Part shown: positions 1 to 5,578 of the stretch, piece by piece
Position numbering within the stretch: the stretch's first letter is position 1
Layout of the letters: each line of letters opens with the position of its first letter
Origin: CAZSVE01 sp964610175
GTDB taxonomy: Bacteria > Pseudomonadota > Gammaproteobacteria > HK1
Length of the DNA: 5,769 nucleotides
NCBI GenBank assembly: GCA_964610175.1
Contig: CAZSVE010000126.1
Span: 1 to 5,769, forward strand
Direction of reading: 5' to 3'
Translations under genes and position numbers: made by a program
The notes under the pieces: model-generated
Database searches by the model: none
Seen by the model: only the letters and a program-made list of their open reading frames with translations
Told to the model about the DNA's origin: nothing

Positions 1-512
1 ACGGGAGTGGTTCGAACAAATATACCGATGGCACCATCTCCGTCACCCCGACATGAACGCCAAGATTCGTAGAAAATTACCCACGAATTTTTCTGAAGAG
101 CCAAAATTTTTTGATCGTTTTGTCCAAGATCTTCCGGGTAACCGACTATCGAGGCGGAGTTTGCTTTTTTTGGTGCACGGCCCGGGGGGATTTTGCCTTC
201 CGTCACATATTGTCGGTAGAAGGCCTGTCCATAGAAAGCGATTGCCTGAAAGCCTCCAGGCTTGGAGACCAATAGAAAAAGCCTCGAGGGGAAGATCGTG
301 TTCGAAATGCTGTGCTCCCGACAACTCCACCGCGGCATTTTGGTTGGCCATCGCTTGCAGCTTGTCCATTCCCTGGCGATCGACATCCACCAGGATGGTG
401 AAAAAGCCTGCTTTTCGACGTACGAAATCGGAAATGATTTCTTGTTCTTGTACTCGGGGATTCCCTGCACCCGAGGGATCTTCGGCCTGTCTCCCTTCTC
501 GAGATCGGGAGG
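1..512. other. Gene-poor segment downstream of algW
   Basis: I see no convincing intact gene here. On the minus strand, a frame opening at an ATG at 338 runs without a stop to the window edge (112 codons), but it has no Shine-Dalgarno sequence and matches no family I recognise. A different minus-strand frame has more gene-like codon use between about 229 and 447 (separate entry). Close to the edge, a third minus-strand frame is open from about base 80 to base 1 and could be the start of a gene lying mostly outside the window. Short inverted repeats occur at 250-263 (AAGCCT/AGGCTT) and 453-475 (CTCGGG/CCCGAG). None is followed by a T tract, so I cannot assign a terminator for algW. Confidence 0.4.
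229..447 (-). pseudogene. Possible decayed reading-frame remnant, faintly MDR oxidoreductase-like
   Basis: One minus-strand frame stays open from inside the 3' end of algW down to base 43. Between about 447 and 229 it reads like real protein, with codons such as GTG GAT GTC GAT CGC CAG and segments RRKAGFFTILVDVD, MDKLQAMANQ and HDLPLEAFSIGLQAW. No ATG lies upstream of that stretch; the first usable start is a GTG at 390 with no ribosome binding site. After about base 230 the frame turns into unlikely protein. The spacing of an FF-L-V segment, an LQ-M-A helix and an LPLEAF segment faintly recalls the C-terminal part of zinc-independent medium-chain dehydrogenase/reductases. That comparison is from memory and weak. 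A chance open frame is equally possible. Confidence 0.2.
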
Positions 513-1748
513 CTATTGCAGGCCCCGCAGGGATCGTTGTTTCATATCGGGGCGCTGGCTGACCTTGGCCCTGATTGTCCTCGTTCCGTTGTGGCGCACG
601 ATCTCGAGTGACGCAATGGAATCGGGTCTGATCCGTGCGATGGCGCTCATCAACTCGTGGGCGTCGTCGACGGCTGTATTTCCCACGTGGGTAATGACAT
701 CGCCCGGCAGGATGCCGGCAACATTGGCTGGACCGCGGCGCAGCACGCCGGCTACCAGGACCCCTTTCGTGCTATCCAGGCCGAATGACTCCGCGAGTTC
801 GGTGGTGATGTCCTGGGTTTCGATTCCGAGCCAACCGCGCGCCACGAATCCGTGTTCGATGATTTGTGTCATCACGTCCTTGGCAAGGCTGACCGGGATG
901 GCGAAACCGATCCCCTGGGACCCCCCCGATTTGGAGAAAATGGCCGTGTTGATGCCGATCAACTCACCATCCGGGTTGATGAGCGCACCGCCGGAGTTCC
1001 CGGGATTGATGGCGGCGTCGGTTTGAATGAAGTCCTCGAAGGTATTGATTCCAAGGCGGTTGCGTCCGGTGGCGCTGACGATGCCCATGGTCACGGTTTG
1101 GCCGACCCCGAATGGATTGCCGATGGCGAGCACCACGTCCCCGACCCGCAGCTTCTCCGATTCGCTGATGACGATGGAAGGGAGCCGATCCAATCGGATC
1201 TCGAGCACCGCGAGATCCGTGTCCGGATCGGTGCCCACGACCCTGGCCTCTGCCTTGCGTTCATCCTGCAGCATCACCTGGATCTTGTCCGCGTCGGCGA
1301 TTACATGATTGTTGGTAAGGACATAGCCTTTCTTACTGATGATCACCCCGGAGCCGAGACTGGTCTTGACGCGTTTTCGGGCGTTGCTTTGGCCGAAGAC
1401 ATCCCCGAAGAAATGCCGAAACACCGGATCGTCGAACAAGGGATTGATGCGCCGGGTCACCACCTTGGCAGTGTGGATATTGACGACGGCCGGACTCGCG
1501 CTGGCTACCGCGTCCGCGTACGAAGTAATCACTGTCCTCGTCGATCCGACAGGATTGGCGGCCAGCCGTTGTGGGGATTCCTGTCGTGGGGATTCCCACT
1601 GCGGTGATCCTCCGGAGTGGCTTTTCGTGAATGCCATGACCGTATCGCTGCGCAACAGTTCGGGAAAAAAGAACACCACGACGAGCGCTGCGGCCAATCC
1701 GGCCGTAATAACCCGGTAGATTATATTTGTTGGTCGACCGAAACCCAT
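513..1748 (-). CDS. algW: Membrane-anchored HtrA-family serine protease with one PDZ domain (AlgW/DegS type)
   Basis: This is a 411-residue periplasmic protease. Residues 9-28 form one hydrophobic segment typical of an uncleaved inner-membrane anchor. A Ser/Pro/Gln-rich linker runs to about residue 72, followed by a trypsin-like domain (about 75-300) and a single PDZ domain (about 305-396). The catalytic triad is visible as His148 (TNNHVI), Asp178 (DTDLAVLEI) and Ser252 (NPGNSGGAL), with 30- and 74-residue spacings as expected for HtrA proteins. The NPLFDDPVFRHFFGD segment, GRNRLGINTFEDFIQTDAAI and FSKSGGSQGIGFAIP are close to Pseudomonas AlgW as I recall it. One PDZ domain plus an anchor separates it from two-PDZ DegP/DegQ. 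Family members recognise misfolded outer-membrane protein C-termini through PDZ and cut the anti-sigma factor RseA/MucA, releasing the envelope-stress sigma factor; no such partner is in this window. The ATG at 1748 is supported by GGGAG nine bases upstream. It lies 94 bases downstream of the crotonase gene on the same strand. Confidence 0.93.
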   Translation of the reverse strand: MGFGRPTNIIYRVITAGLAAALVVVFFFPELLRSDTVMAFTKSHSGGSPQWESPRQESPQRLAANPVGSTRTVITSYADAVASASPAVVNIHTAKVVTRRINPLFDDPVFRHFFGDVFGQSNARKRVKTSLGSGVIISKKGYVLTNNHVIADADKIQVMLQDERKAEARVVGTDPDTDLAVLEIRLDRLPSIVISESEKLRVGDVVLAIGNPFGVGQTVTMGIVSATGRNRLGINTFEDFIQTDAAINPGNSGGALINPDGELIGINTAIFSKSGGSQGIGFAIPVSLAKDVMTQIIEHGFVARGWLGIETQDITTELAESFGLDSTKGVLVAGVLRRGPANVAGILPGDVITHVGNTAVDDAHELMSAIARIRPDSIASLEIVRHNGTRTIRAKVSQRPDMKQRSLRGLQ

Positions 1749-1842
1749 GAAATTGTTCTCCCGTTGATTTGCCTATTTCCCGCTCAGCTTCACGATTGGA
1801 TCAAGTTTTACGAGGCGCCAATTTTGCTTTACCAATACGGGG

Positions 1843-2661
1843 TCATGCCTTGTCGGCTCGAAGCGATGCCTCGCCAGCCTTTCCCAGAAAATCATCGATC
1901 CCTTTCGCGGCATCGTCGGTCATCATATTGGCGGCCATGACCTGCCCGGCATGCTTGTAAGCGGCCTCCGAATCGTATCTGAATTGTTCATAGAAGAGGC
2001 GTTTCCCCATTGCCACGGCGATTGCCGATTTATCGAGAATATTCCCGACGAGCCCATTTACGGTGGAATCCAGCATCCCCGCGGAGGTAATCCGATTGAC
2101 AAGACCATAGTCCATGGCTGTCCTGGCATCCACGAAGTCACCCGTGACGAGCATCTCGAAGGCGCGTTTGCGGAGAATATTCCGCGTCAAGGCCACTGCC
2201 GGTGTGCTGCAAAACAACCCGAGATCGATGCCTGACACGGCGAAGCGGGCGGTATCCGCCGCGACGGCAAGATCGCACGCCGCCACCAATTGACAACCCG
2301 CCGCCGTTGCGAGTCCATGGACGCGCGCGATCACGGGTTGTGGCAATTCCACGATGCGCATCATCATGCGGCTGCAACGTCGAAACAAATCCTCGTAGTA
2401 TTCGCGGCTTCGGTTGGCGCGCATTTCCTTCAGATCGTGACCGGCGCAGAACGCGCGTCCCGCGCCCGATATCACCACGACACGAACGTCGGATCTATCG
2501 GCAATATCATCGAGACTCGTCTGAAGTGCCGACAACAGCCTATCCGAGAGTGCGTTATACTGCCCTGGTCGGTTCAGGGTCAGATTTACGACGCCCTGTT
2601 CGACGCGCGACAAGAGGACGGTATCATCCGAGGGGGAAGTAGGCGATTGTGTCATGGTCAT
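1843..2661 (-). CDS. Crotonase-fold (enoyl-CoA hydratase/isomerase superfamily) protein, ECHDC3-like
   Basis: From the ATG at 2661 this is a 272-residue crotonase-fold protein. The fold begins near DDTVLLSRVEQGVVNLTLNR, contains the CoA/oxyanion-hole segment AFCAGHDLKEM (about 70-80) and the second oxyanion segment GLATAAGCQLVAACD (about 116-130), and continues with the FCSTPAVALTR segment. These match the human ECHDC3 type and its bacterial relatives as I recall them. The two glutamates that catalyse hydration in rat enoyl-CoA hydratase (Glu144, Glu164) align with Gln124 and Gly144 here. Ordinary hydratase activity is therefore doubtful, although CoA-ester binding looks intact. The start is uncertain: in-frame alternatives are ATG 2655, ATG 2733 and TTG 2754, and none has a clear Shine-Dalgarno sequence. 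I chose 2661 because homology begins shortly after it and residues encoded further upstream look unlike the family. It is co-directional with algW, 94 bases apart, and could be cotranscribed with it. Confidence 0.88.
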   Translation of the reverse strand: MTMTQSPTSPSDDTVLLSRVEQGVVNLTLNRPGQYNALSDRLLSALQTSLDDIADRSDVRVVVISGAGRAFCAGHDLKEMRANRSREYYEDLFRRCSRMMMRIVELPQPVIARVHGLATAAGCQLVAACDLAVAADTARFAVSGIDLGLFCSTPAVALTRNILRKRAFEMLVTGDFVDARTAMDYGLVNRITSAGMLDSTVNGLVGNILDKSAIAVAMGKRLFYEQFRYDSEAAYKHAGQVMAANMMTDDAAKGIDDFLGKAGEASLRADKA

Positions 2662-2768
2662 TGTCGGGGATTGGTTGTCGAAATGGGAATGGAGAACATC
2701 CCAGCAAAGCTTCGCCTTGAACCGACGAAGCATGATTTGGTGGTAGTAGAGCAAAATCGGCGTTTTGG

Positions 2769-2810
2769 GACATAAATCCGAACGCTACGCGTTCGGATAT
2801 GTCTTTTATT
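2769..2810 (+). terminator. Strong hairpin followed by a T tract, terminator-like on the plus strand
   Basis: A perfect 10-base stem (ATCCGAACGC at 2776-2785 with GCGTTCGGAT at 2789-2798) has a 3-base loop. It is extended by GACAT/ATGTC (2769-2773 with 2799-2803) across a two-A bulge. TTTTATT follows at 2804-2810. This is a good factor-independent terminator on the plus strand, yet no plus-strand gene lies upstream of it in the window. On the minus strand it sits upstream of, or within, the crotonase leader and lacks a matching T tract. Confidence 0.5.
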
Positions 2811-2822
2811 CGTTAGCGCTTC

Positions 2823-2993
2823 GCGCCAGGACTCAAACGGGATGGGCCTTGATACAGGCACCGGTTTCTCGGAATTTTTATTTTTCCGATACGTGAACAT
2901 GGATTGCTCCGCGCCAGACCGACAGGGGACAGACCTTGGTTCGCGCCCCGGATCCTTCGGGAATCTTCGTTTTTCCAGTACTTCGACCCCGGA
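2823..2993. repeat. Diverged tandem repeat, two units of about 88 bases
   Basis: Unit A begins at 2823 and unit B at 2911, both with GCGCCAG. By eye the units align over about 80 bases with two or three small gaps and roughly two-thirds identity. Shared blocks in the same order are GCGCCAG, CCTTG, CCGG, GGAAT and TTTTTCC. I see no third copy. Unit B contains GGGGACAGACC, a phrase that resembles intergenic repeats in some gammaproteobacteria, but I cannot verify that. Confidence 0.55.
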
Positions 2994-3021
2994 ACCCGAT
3001 TCATCGGTTCATCGGACTGAT

Positions 3022-3135
3022 ATGTTTTAACTTGCAAGTAACTGTGCCAGAAAGGAAATTTTCTGGCACAGTTCTTGTCTAAAACATCAGACTTTGTGTT
3101 TTAACACTTTTAAGTTACGCAGCAAGTTAAAACAT
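3022..3135. repeat. 114-base palindromic island with 14-base perfect inverted ends (MITE-like or regulatory)
   Basis: ATGTTTTAACTTGC at 3022-3035 is the exact reverse complement of GCAAGTTAAAACAT at 3122-3135. Nested between them are the self-complementary ACTTGCAAGT (3030-3039) and a perfect 14-base stem, AACTGTGCCAGAAA (3040-3053) with TTTCTGGCACAGTT (3060-3073), around a 6-base loop. The core TGTTTTAAC also recurs at 3097-3105, and TAAAACAT at 3080-3087. Terminal inverted repeats around a short non-coding interior suit a miniature transposable element, but no target-site duplication is evident. Operator repeats for a regulator are the alternative. Confidence 0.55.
3063..3079 (+). promoter_or_regulatory. 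Sigma-54-like promoter match upstream of dcd
   Basis: CTGGCACAGTTCTTGTC matches the sigma-54 consensus YTGGCACR-N4-TTGCW at the whole -24 box. It has the canonical ten bases between the GG and the -12 dinucleotide, but the -12 box reads TTGT rather than TTGC. A start near base 3090 would give dcd a leader of about 105 bases. The match lies in the right arm of the central palindrome, so it could be coincidental. The left arm reads CTGGCACAGTTACTTGCA on the minus strand, with perfect boxes but one base too many between them. No enhancer-binding protein gene is in the window. Confidence 0.3.
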
Positions 3136-3147
3136 GAAGTCTATCGA

Positions 3148-3191
3148 AGTGCTCGCAAGGGAATACCGCGGATCGAACAAAAGAGAGCACT
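3148..3191 (+). promoter_or_regulatory. Hairpin that could cover the dcd ribosome binding site
   Basis: AGTGCTC at 3148-3154 pairs perfectly with GAGCACT at 3185-3191 around a 30-base loop. The right arm overlaps the likely Shine-Dalgarno sequence GAGAG (3183-3187), seven bases before the dcd ATG. Folding of the leader could limit translation initiation. The stem is short and the loop long, so the effect is uncertain. Confidence 0.25.
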
Positions 3192-3194
3192 GCC

Positions 3195-3776
3195 ATGATC
3201 TTATCAGATATCGATGTACTGAGGCGCATCGGTGACGGTTCCATCGGGATCGACCCACCGCTTATCGAGGAACACCTGGGGGGTATGTCTCTCGACTTGC
3301 GCCTTGGGACAAAATTCCGCACCTTCCGGGAATCCTTCAGCCCCTGCATAGAGATCGGCCCCTCGGGAAGGCCCCTGGATTTCCCCATATCCGACGACCT
3401 CATGGAAATCCGTGAGATCGAGGGCGACAATCCATTCTATCTCCACCCCAATCAACTCGCCCTCGGCATCACCATGGAATCCATTACCCTGCCGAAGGAT
3501 ATCGTCGGATTCATCGATGGACGGAGCAGCCTGGCGCGGGTCGGCTTGATGGTAAACATCACCGCCCACACCATCGAGCCCGGCTGGTCGGGAAACATCA
3601 CCCTGGAGTTCGCCAACCTCGGGCGCGTGCCGTTGGCACTGTACCCCGGTGCCCGGATTTGCGCGCTGCGCTTCGAACAGCTATCCGGCCCTGCCGAACA
3701 ATCCTACGACGTCAAACCATCCGCCAAATATCTCGGGCAAAACGCGCCATACGCGAGTCGAATATCGCGGGAGTGA
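3195..3776 (+). CDS. dcd: dCTP deaminase
   Basis: This 193-residue protein, the same length as E. coli Dcd, deaminates dCTP to dUTP and ammonia in the cytoplasm. dUTPase then converts dUTP to dUMP for dTTP synthesis. The trimeric dUTPase/dCTP-deaminase fold is recognisable from GGMSLDLRLGTKFRTFR (about 29-45), FYLHPNQLALGITMES (81-96), the active-site segment DGRSSLARVGLMV (108-120) and TAHTIEPGWSGNITLEF (123-139). Ser111, Arg115 and Glu138 occupy the same numbers as the catalytic residues of the E. coli enzyme. The C-terminus (SAKYLGQNAPYASRI) fits the tail that closes over the nucleotide. The ATG at 3195 follows GAGAG at a seven-base spacing and gives the exact family start. It stands alone: the next plus-strand gene is 145 bases away and the upstream gene is divergent. 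The upstream palindromic island and leader hairpin suggest unusual control. Confidence 0.97.
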   Translation: MILSDIDVLRRIGDGSIGIDPPLIEEHLGGMSLDLRLGTKFRTFRESFSPCIEIGPSGRPLDFPISDDLMEIREIEGDNPFYLHPNQLALGITMESITLPKDIVGFIDGRSSLARVGLMVNITAHTIEPGWSGNITLEFANLGRVPLALYPGARICALRFEQLSGPAEQSYDVKPSAKYLGQNAPYASRISRE

Positions 3777-3921
3777 AAACGTAAGTCTTGGTGCAAATCG
3801 CTGCTATGTTCTCCGCGCTGCCCCATGGGAATTTTCCACGCCGTTTCCGTTTATGGTAGCCTGGTCGCTATTGACTGATATTCGGTAGTTCGCATTCGTT
3901 GGATCGCAAAGGGAGACCATC
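3777..3921 (+). other. Intergenic spacer between dcd and the DUF1640-like gene
   Basis: The 145-base spacer has no hairpin with a T tract after dcd. TTGACT at 3871-3876 resembles a -35 box, but nothing at the proper distance makes a good -10 box. TTTATGGTAG near 3850 is a weak -10-like stretch. The promoter of the downstream gene is therefore unresolved, and readthrough from dcd cannot be excluded. Confidence 0.3.
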
Positions 3922-4209
3922 ATGGCCGCAATCACTTTCGACACGCTCAAGTTCGTCGAGACCTTGGAGGAATCGGGGATATCGAAGACTCAAGCGGAGG
4001 CCATCTCCCGCGCCTTCCAGGATGCCCAACACGAATCGGATGTGGCCACGAAATCCGATGTTCGTGACATCGGATCCGAAGTTCGCGCCCTCGACGGTAA
4101 ATTCGACGGCAGGTTCGATTCCCTGGACAGCAAGATAAGTCCAATCCAGTGGATGTTACTGCTTATCGTCATCGCCGTCGTGGCGCCGCATTTCAAAGGC
4201 CTGTTCTGA
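3922..4209 (+). CDS. Small coiled-coil protein with a C-terminal membrane anchor (DUF1640-like)
   Basis: This 95-residue protein opens with AITFDTLKFVETLEESGISKTQAEAI, a pattern typical of the DUF1640/CCDC90 group of small coiled-coil proteins. A helical part rich in Asp, Glu, Lys and Arg follows (about 35-72, including ATKSDVRDIGSEVRALDGKF), with heptad-like spacing. A hydrophobic segment at about 75-89 (IQWMLLLIVIAVVAP) then forms a single membrane helix near the C-terminus. Such proteins are probably tail-anchored oligomers; eukaryotic relatives include MCUR1, but the bacterial function is unknown. The ATG at 3922 has a strong Shine-Dalgarno sequence, GGGAGA, five bases upstream. A terminator-like hairpin follows the stop codon closely, so it is probably the end of a transcript. 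I infer the family from memory of its N-terminal motif. Confidence 0.83.
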   Translation: MAAITFDTLKFVETLEESGISKTQAEAISRAFQDAQHESDVATKSDVRDIGSEVRALDGKFDGRFDSLDSKISPIQWMLLLIVIAVVAPHFKGLF

Positions 4210-4221
4210 ATTGCAATCATT

Positions 4222-4239
4222 CCGGCCTGGGCCGGTTTT
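4222..4239 (+). terminator. Factor-independent terminator after the DUF1640-like gene
   Basis: CCGGC (4222-4226) pairs with GCCGG (4231-4235) around a CTGG loop and is followed directly by TTTT (4236-4239), then CCTGTTTT. It begins 12 bases after the stop codon. The stem is short but fully G:C, and the position is right for a terminator. Confidence 0.55.
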
Positions 4240-4510
4240 CCTGTTTTGGCGCTTCTTTTCGGTCGCGACCGTTCCAAATCACTATCCCCTCCAAGCCGTC
4301 GTTATTCCACGACTTTCCCCCTAGCAAAGATGAGCGGGAAATAAACAAAGCAGGGTATTCACCCATCCATCCATTTTCGAAGGACGCCATCCCCGGGGAA
4401 ACCCGCCATGGCATTGCACTTGCCACACTTGGTGCCTTCCGGTGGATACCGATAGAATGACAGGCAATGATCCGGGGCAGGTTCCCCGGGGGACAAAAAA
4501 GACGGGAGCC
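4240..4510 (+). promoter_or_regulatory. purC upstream region with putative sigma-70 promoter and leader hairpin
   Basis: I find no gene in this stretch. TTGGTG (4429-4434) and TAGAAT (4453-4458), 18 bases apart, form a moderate sigma-70 promoter match that would start transcription near 4465. The resulting leader of about 50 bases contains CCGGGG (4472-4477) pairing with CCCCGG (4484-4489), just before an A-run and the ribosome binding site. Other palindromes are CGGTCGCGACCG (4260-4271) and TCCCCGGGGA (4390-4399). I see no recognisable PurR operator. Confidence 0.35.
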
Positions 4511-4516
4511 ATGACC

Positions 4517-5398
4517 ATGACAGCATTATTCGAAACCAATCTCCCCGGCCTTGCGCTGCGCAACCGCGGCAAGGTCCGGGACATGTACGCCATCGATGAT
4601 GAGTATCTCCTCATCGTCGCCACCGACAGGATCTCGGCCTTCGATGTGGTCCTGCCCGACCCGATTCCGGGCAAGGGCGCCGTATTGACGGCATTATCGG
4701 ATTTCTGGCTGGACCGGATGGCCAGGATAATCCCCAACCACCGGGCGAACCTCCCCCTGGAGGAAGTCGTGCCCGAGGCCCGGGAGCGCGCCCGCATCGA
4801 AGGGCAGACCAGCGTCGTGCAACGGCTCGACCCATTGCCCGTGGAGGCCATCGTCCGGGGGTATCTCATCGGTTCCGGATGGAAGGATTACCAAGCCACC
4901 GGGCGGGTATGCGGCATCGCGCTGCCCACGGGGCTCGCCCAGGCCGAGCAATTGCCGGGGCCCATCTTTACGCCCTCCACCAAGGCGGAAGAGGGCGCCC
5001 ACGACGAGAACATCGACTTCGACGCCATGGTGGCATCCATCGGCGGGGAACTGGCGGAACGGGTCCGGAAGATAAGCCTGCAACTCTACGAGGAGGCCGC
5101 CCGCTTTGCCCTTTCGCGCGGCATCATCATTGCCGACACCAAGTTCGAGTTCGGCACCGACCGCGCAGGGGATCTGGTGCTCATCGACGAGGTACTCACC
5201 CCGGATTCCTCGCGTTTCTGGCCGGTAAGCGAATACCGCACCGGTATCAGCCCGCCGAGTTTCGACAAGCAGTTCGTGCGCGACTATCTGGAAGGGCTCA
5301 CCTGGAACAAACGACCCCCGGCGCCCCGCCTGCCCGCCGAGGTGATTGCCCAGACCGCGGAGAAATACAGGGAAGGACGGCGGCGCCTGATGGAATAG
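4517..5398 (+). CDS. purC: Phosphoribosylaminoimidazole-succinocarboxamide synthase (SAICAR synthetase)
   Basis: PurC joins CAIR and aspartate using ATP to make SAICAR, a step of de novo IMP synthesis in the cytoplasm. From the ATG at 4517 it has 293 residues. This is the longer form (compare yeast ADE1) rather than the roughly 237-residue E. coli form. Visible motifs are the ATP-binding RGKVRDMY (18-24), DRISAFDVVLPDPIPGKG (37-54), signature one LPVEAIVRGYLIGS (107-120), TPSTKAEEGAHDENI (152-166), signature two IADTKFEFG (205-213) and IDEVLTPDSSRFWP (223-236). No key motif is missing. The start at 4517 is preferred because GGGAG (4504-4508) lies eight bases before it; the ATG at 4511 is only two bases from that site, and the in-frame GTG at 4442 adds a tail lacking family character. 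Single-gene transcription is likely: a terminator lies upstream and intergenic repeats follow. Confidence 0.96.
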   Translation: MTALFETNLPGLALRNRGKVRDMYAIDDEYLLIVATDRISAFDVVLPDPIPGKGAVLTALSDFWLDRMARIIPNHRANLPLEEVVPEARERARIEGQTSVVQRLDPLPVEAIVRGYLIGSGWKDYQATGRVCGIALPTGLAQAEQLPGPIFTPSTKAEEGAHDENIDFDAMVASIGGELAERVRKISLQLYEEAARFALSRGIIIADTKFEFGTDRAGDLVLIDEVLTPDSSRFWPVSEYRTGISPPSFDKQFVRDYLEGLTWNKRPPAPRLPAEVIAQTAEKYREGRRRLME

Positions 5399-5421
5399 AG
5401 AGGGTGGTGGATGGCGGATGA

Positions 5422-5513
5422 TGGAATAGGCGCGTGCTCCACAAGCGTTTCGGAGTTGCGTAGGATTCCAGGCGCGCCGTATTCCACGCGAAGAGATAGG
5501 TCCGAAAGCCATT
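5422..5513 (+). repeat. Palindromic repeat unit 1
   Basis: It starts TGGAATAGGCGCGTGCTCCAC and contains CGCGCCGTATTCCACGCGAAG. TGGAATAGGCGCG (5422-5434) pairs with CGCGCC-G-TATTCCA (5473-5486) with one bulged G. The 92 bases match unit 3 at an offset of exactly 256 bases, with nine mismatches by eye. The mismatches cluster in the loop, while the palindrome arms and the AGAGATAGGTCCG tail are conserved. Confidence 0.75.
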
Positions 5514-5578
5514 CGGCACGCGCCACCGACCCGATGCCCGGCATTTCCCGCCAAATCTCGTAATCCTCTCGGAATCTT

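Larger units (their letters stand above)
2662..3194. other. Long gene-free divergent intergenic region
   Basis: No credible gene lies between the crotonase gene (minus) and dcd (plus). A minus-strand open frame at 2813-3037 starts with TTG and simply reads through the tandem repeat, so I do not call it a gene. The region holds a strong hairpin (2769-2803), two diverged 88-base tandem units (about 2823-2993), a palindromic island (3022-3135) and a hairpin overlapping the dcd ribosome binding site (3148-3191). Promoters for both flanking genes should lie here. I found no clean sigma-70 -35/-10 pair for either gene. Confidence 0.6.

Noticed and set aside
1..60. tRNA-like TTCGAA segment at the window start
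   Set aside because: GGTTCGAA resembles a T-loop, but no acceptor, D or anticodon arms can be paired around it.
262..1026. 254-codon plus-strand open frame opposite the 3' half of algW
   Set aside because: It is antisense to a confident protease gene, has no ribosome binding site, and its composition does not resemble a known family.
2733..2754. Longer crotonase starting at ATG 2733 or TTG 2754
   Set aside because: No Shine-Dalgarno sequence supports either start, and the added residues (rich in Arg, Lys, His and Tyr) do not resemble the family's N-terminus. Kept only as an alternative.
2813..3037. 74-codon minus-strand open frame in the divergent intergenic region
   Set aside because: It starts with TTG inside the palindromic island and translates both tandem units; apparent internal protein similarity only reflects the DNA repeat.
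3022..3135. Integron attC site
   Set aside because: The GTTTTAAC/GTTAAAAC ends loosely recall attC core sites, but they do not fit RYYYAAC/GTTRRRY exactly. The perfect central hairpin lacks the expected L-box and extrahelical-base arrangement, and no integrase or cassette array is present.
3777..3921. Sigma-70 promoter for the DUF1640-like gene based on TTGACT at 3871
   Set aside because: The -35 match has no acceptable -10 box 16-18 bases downstream.
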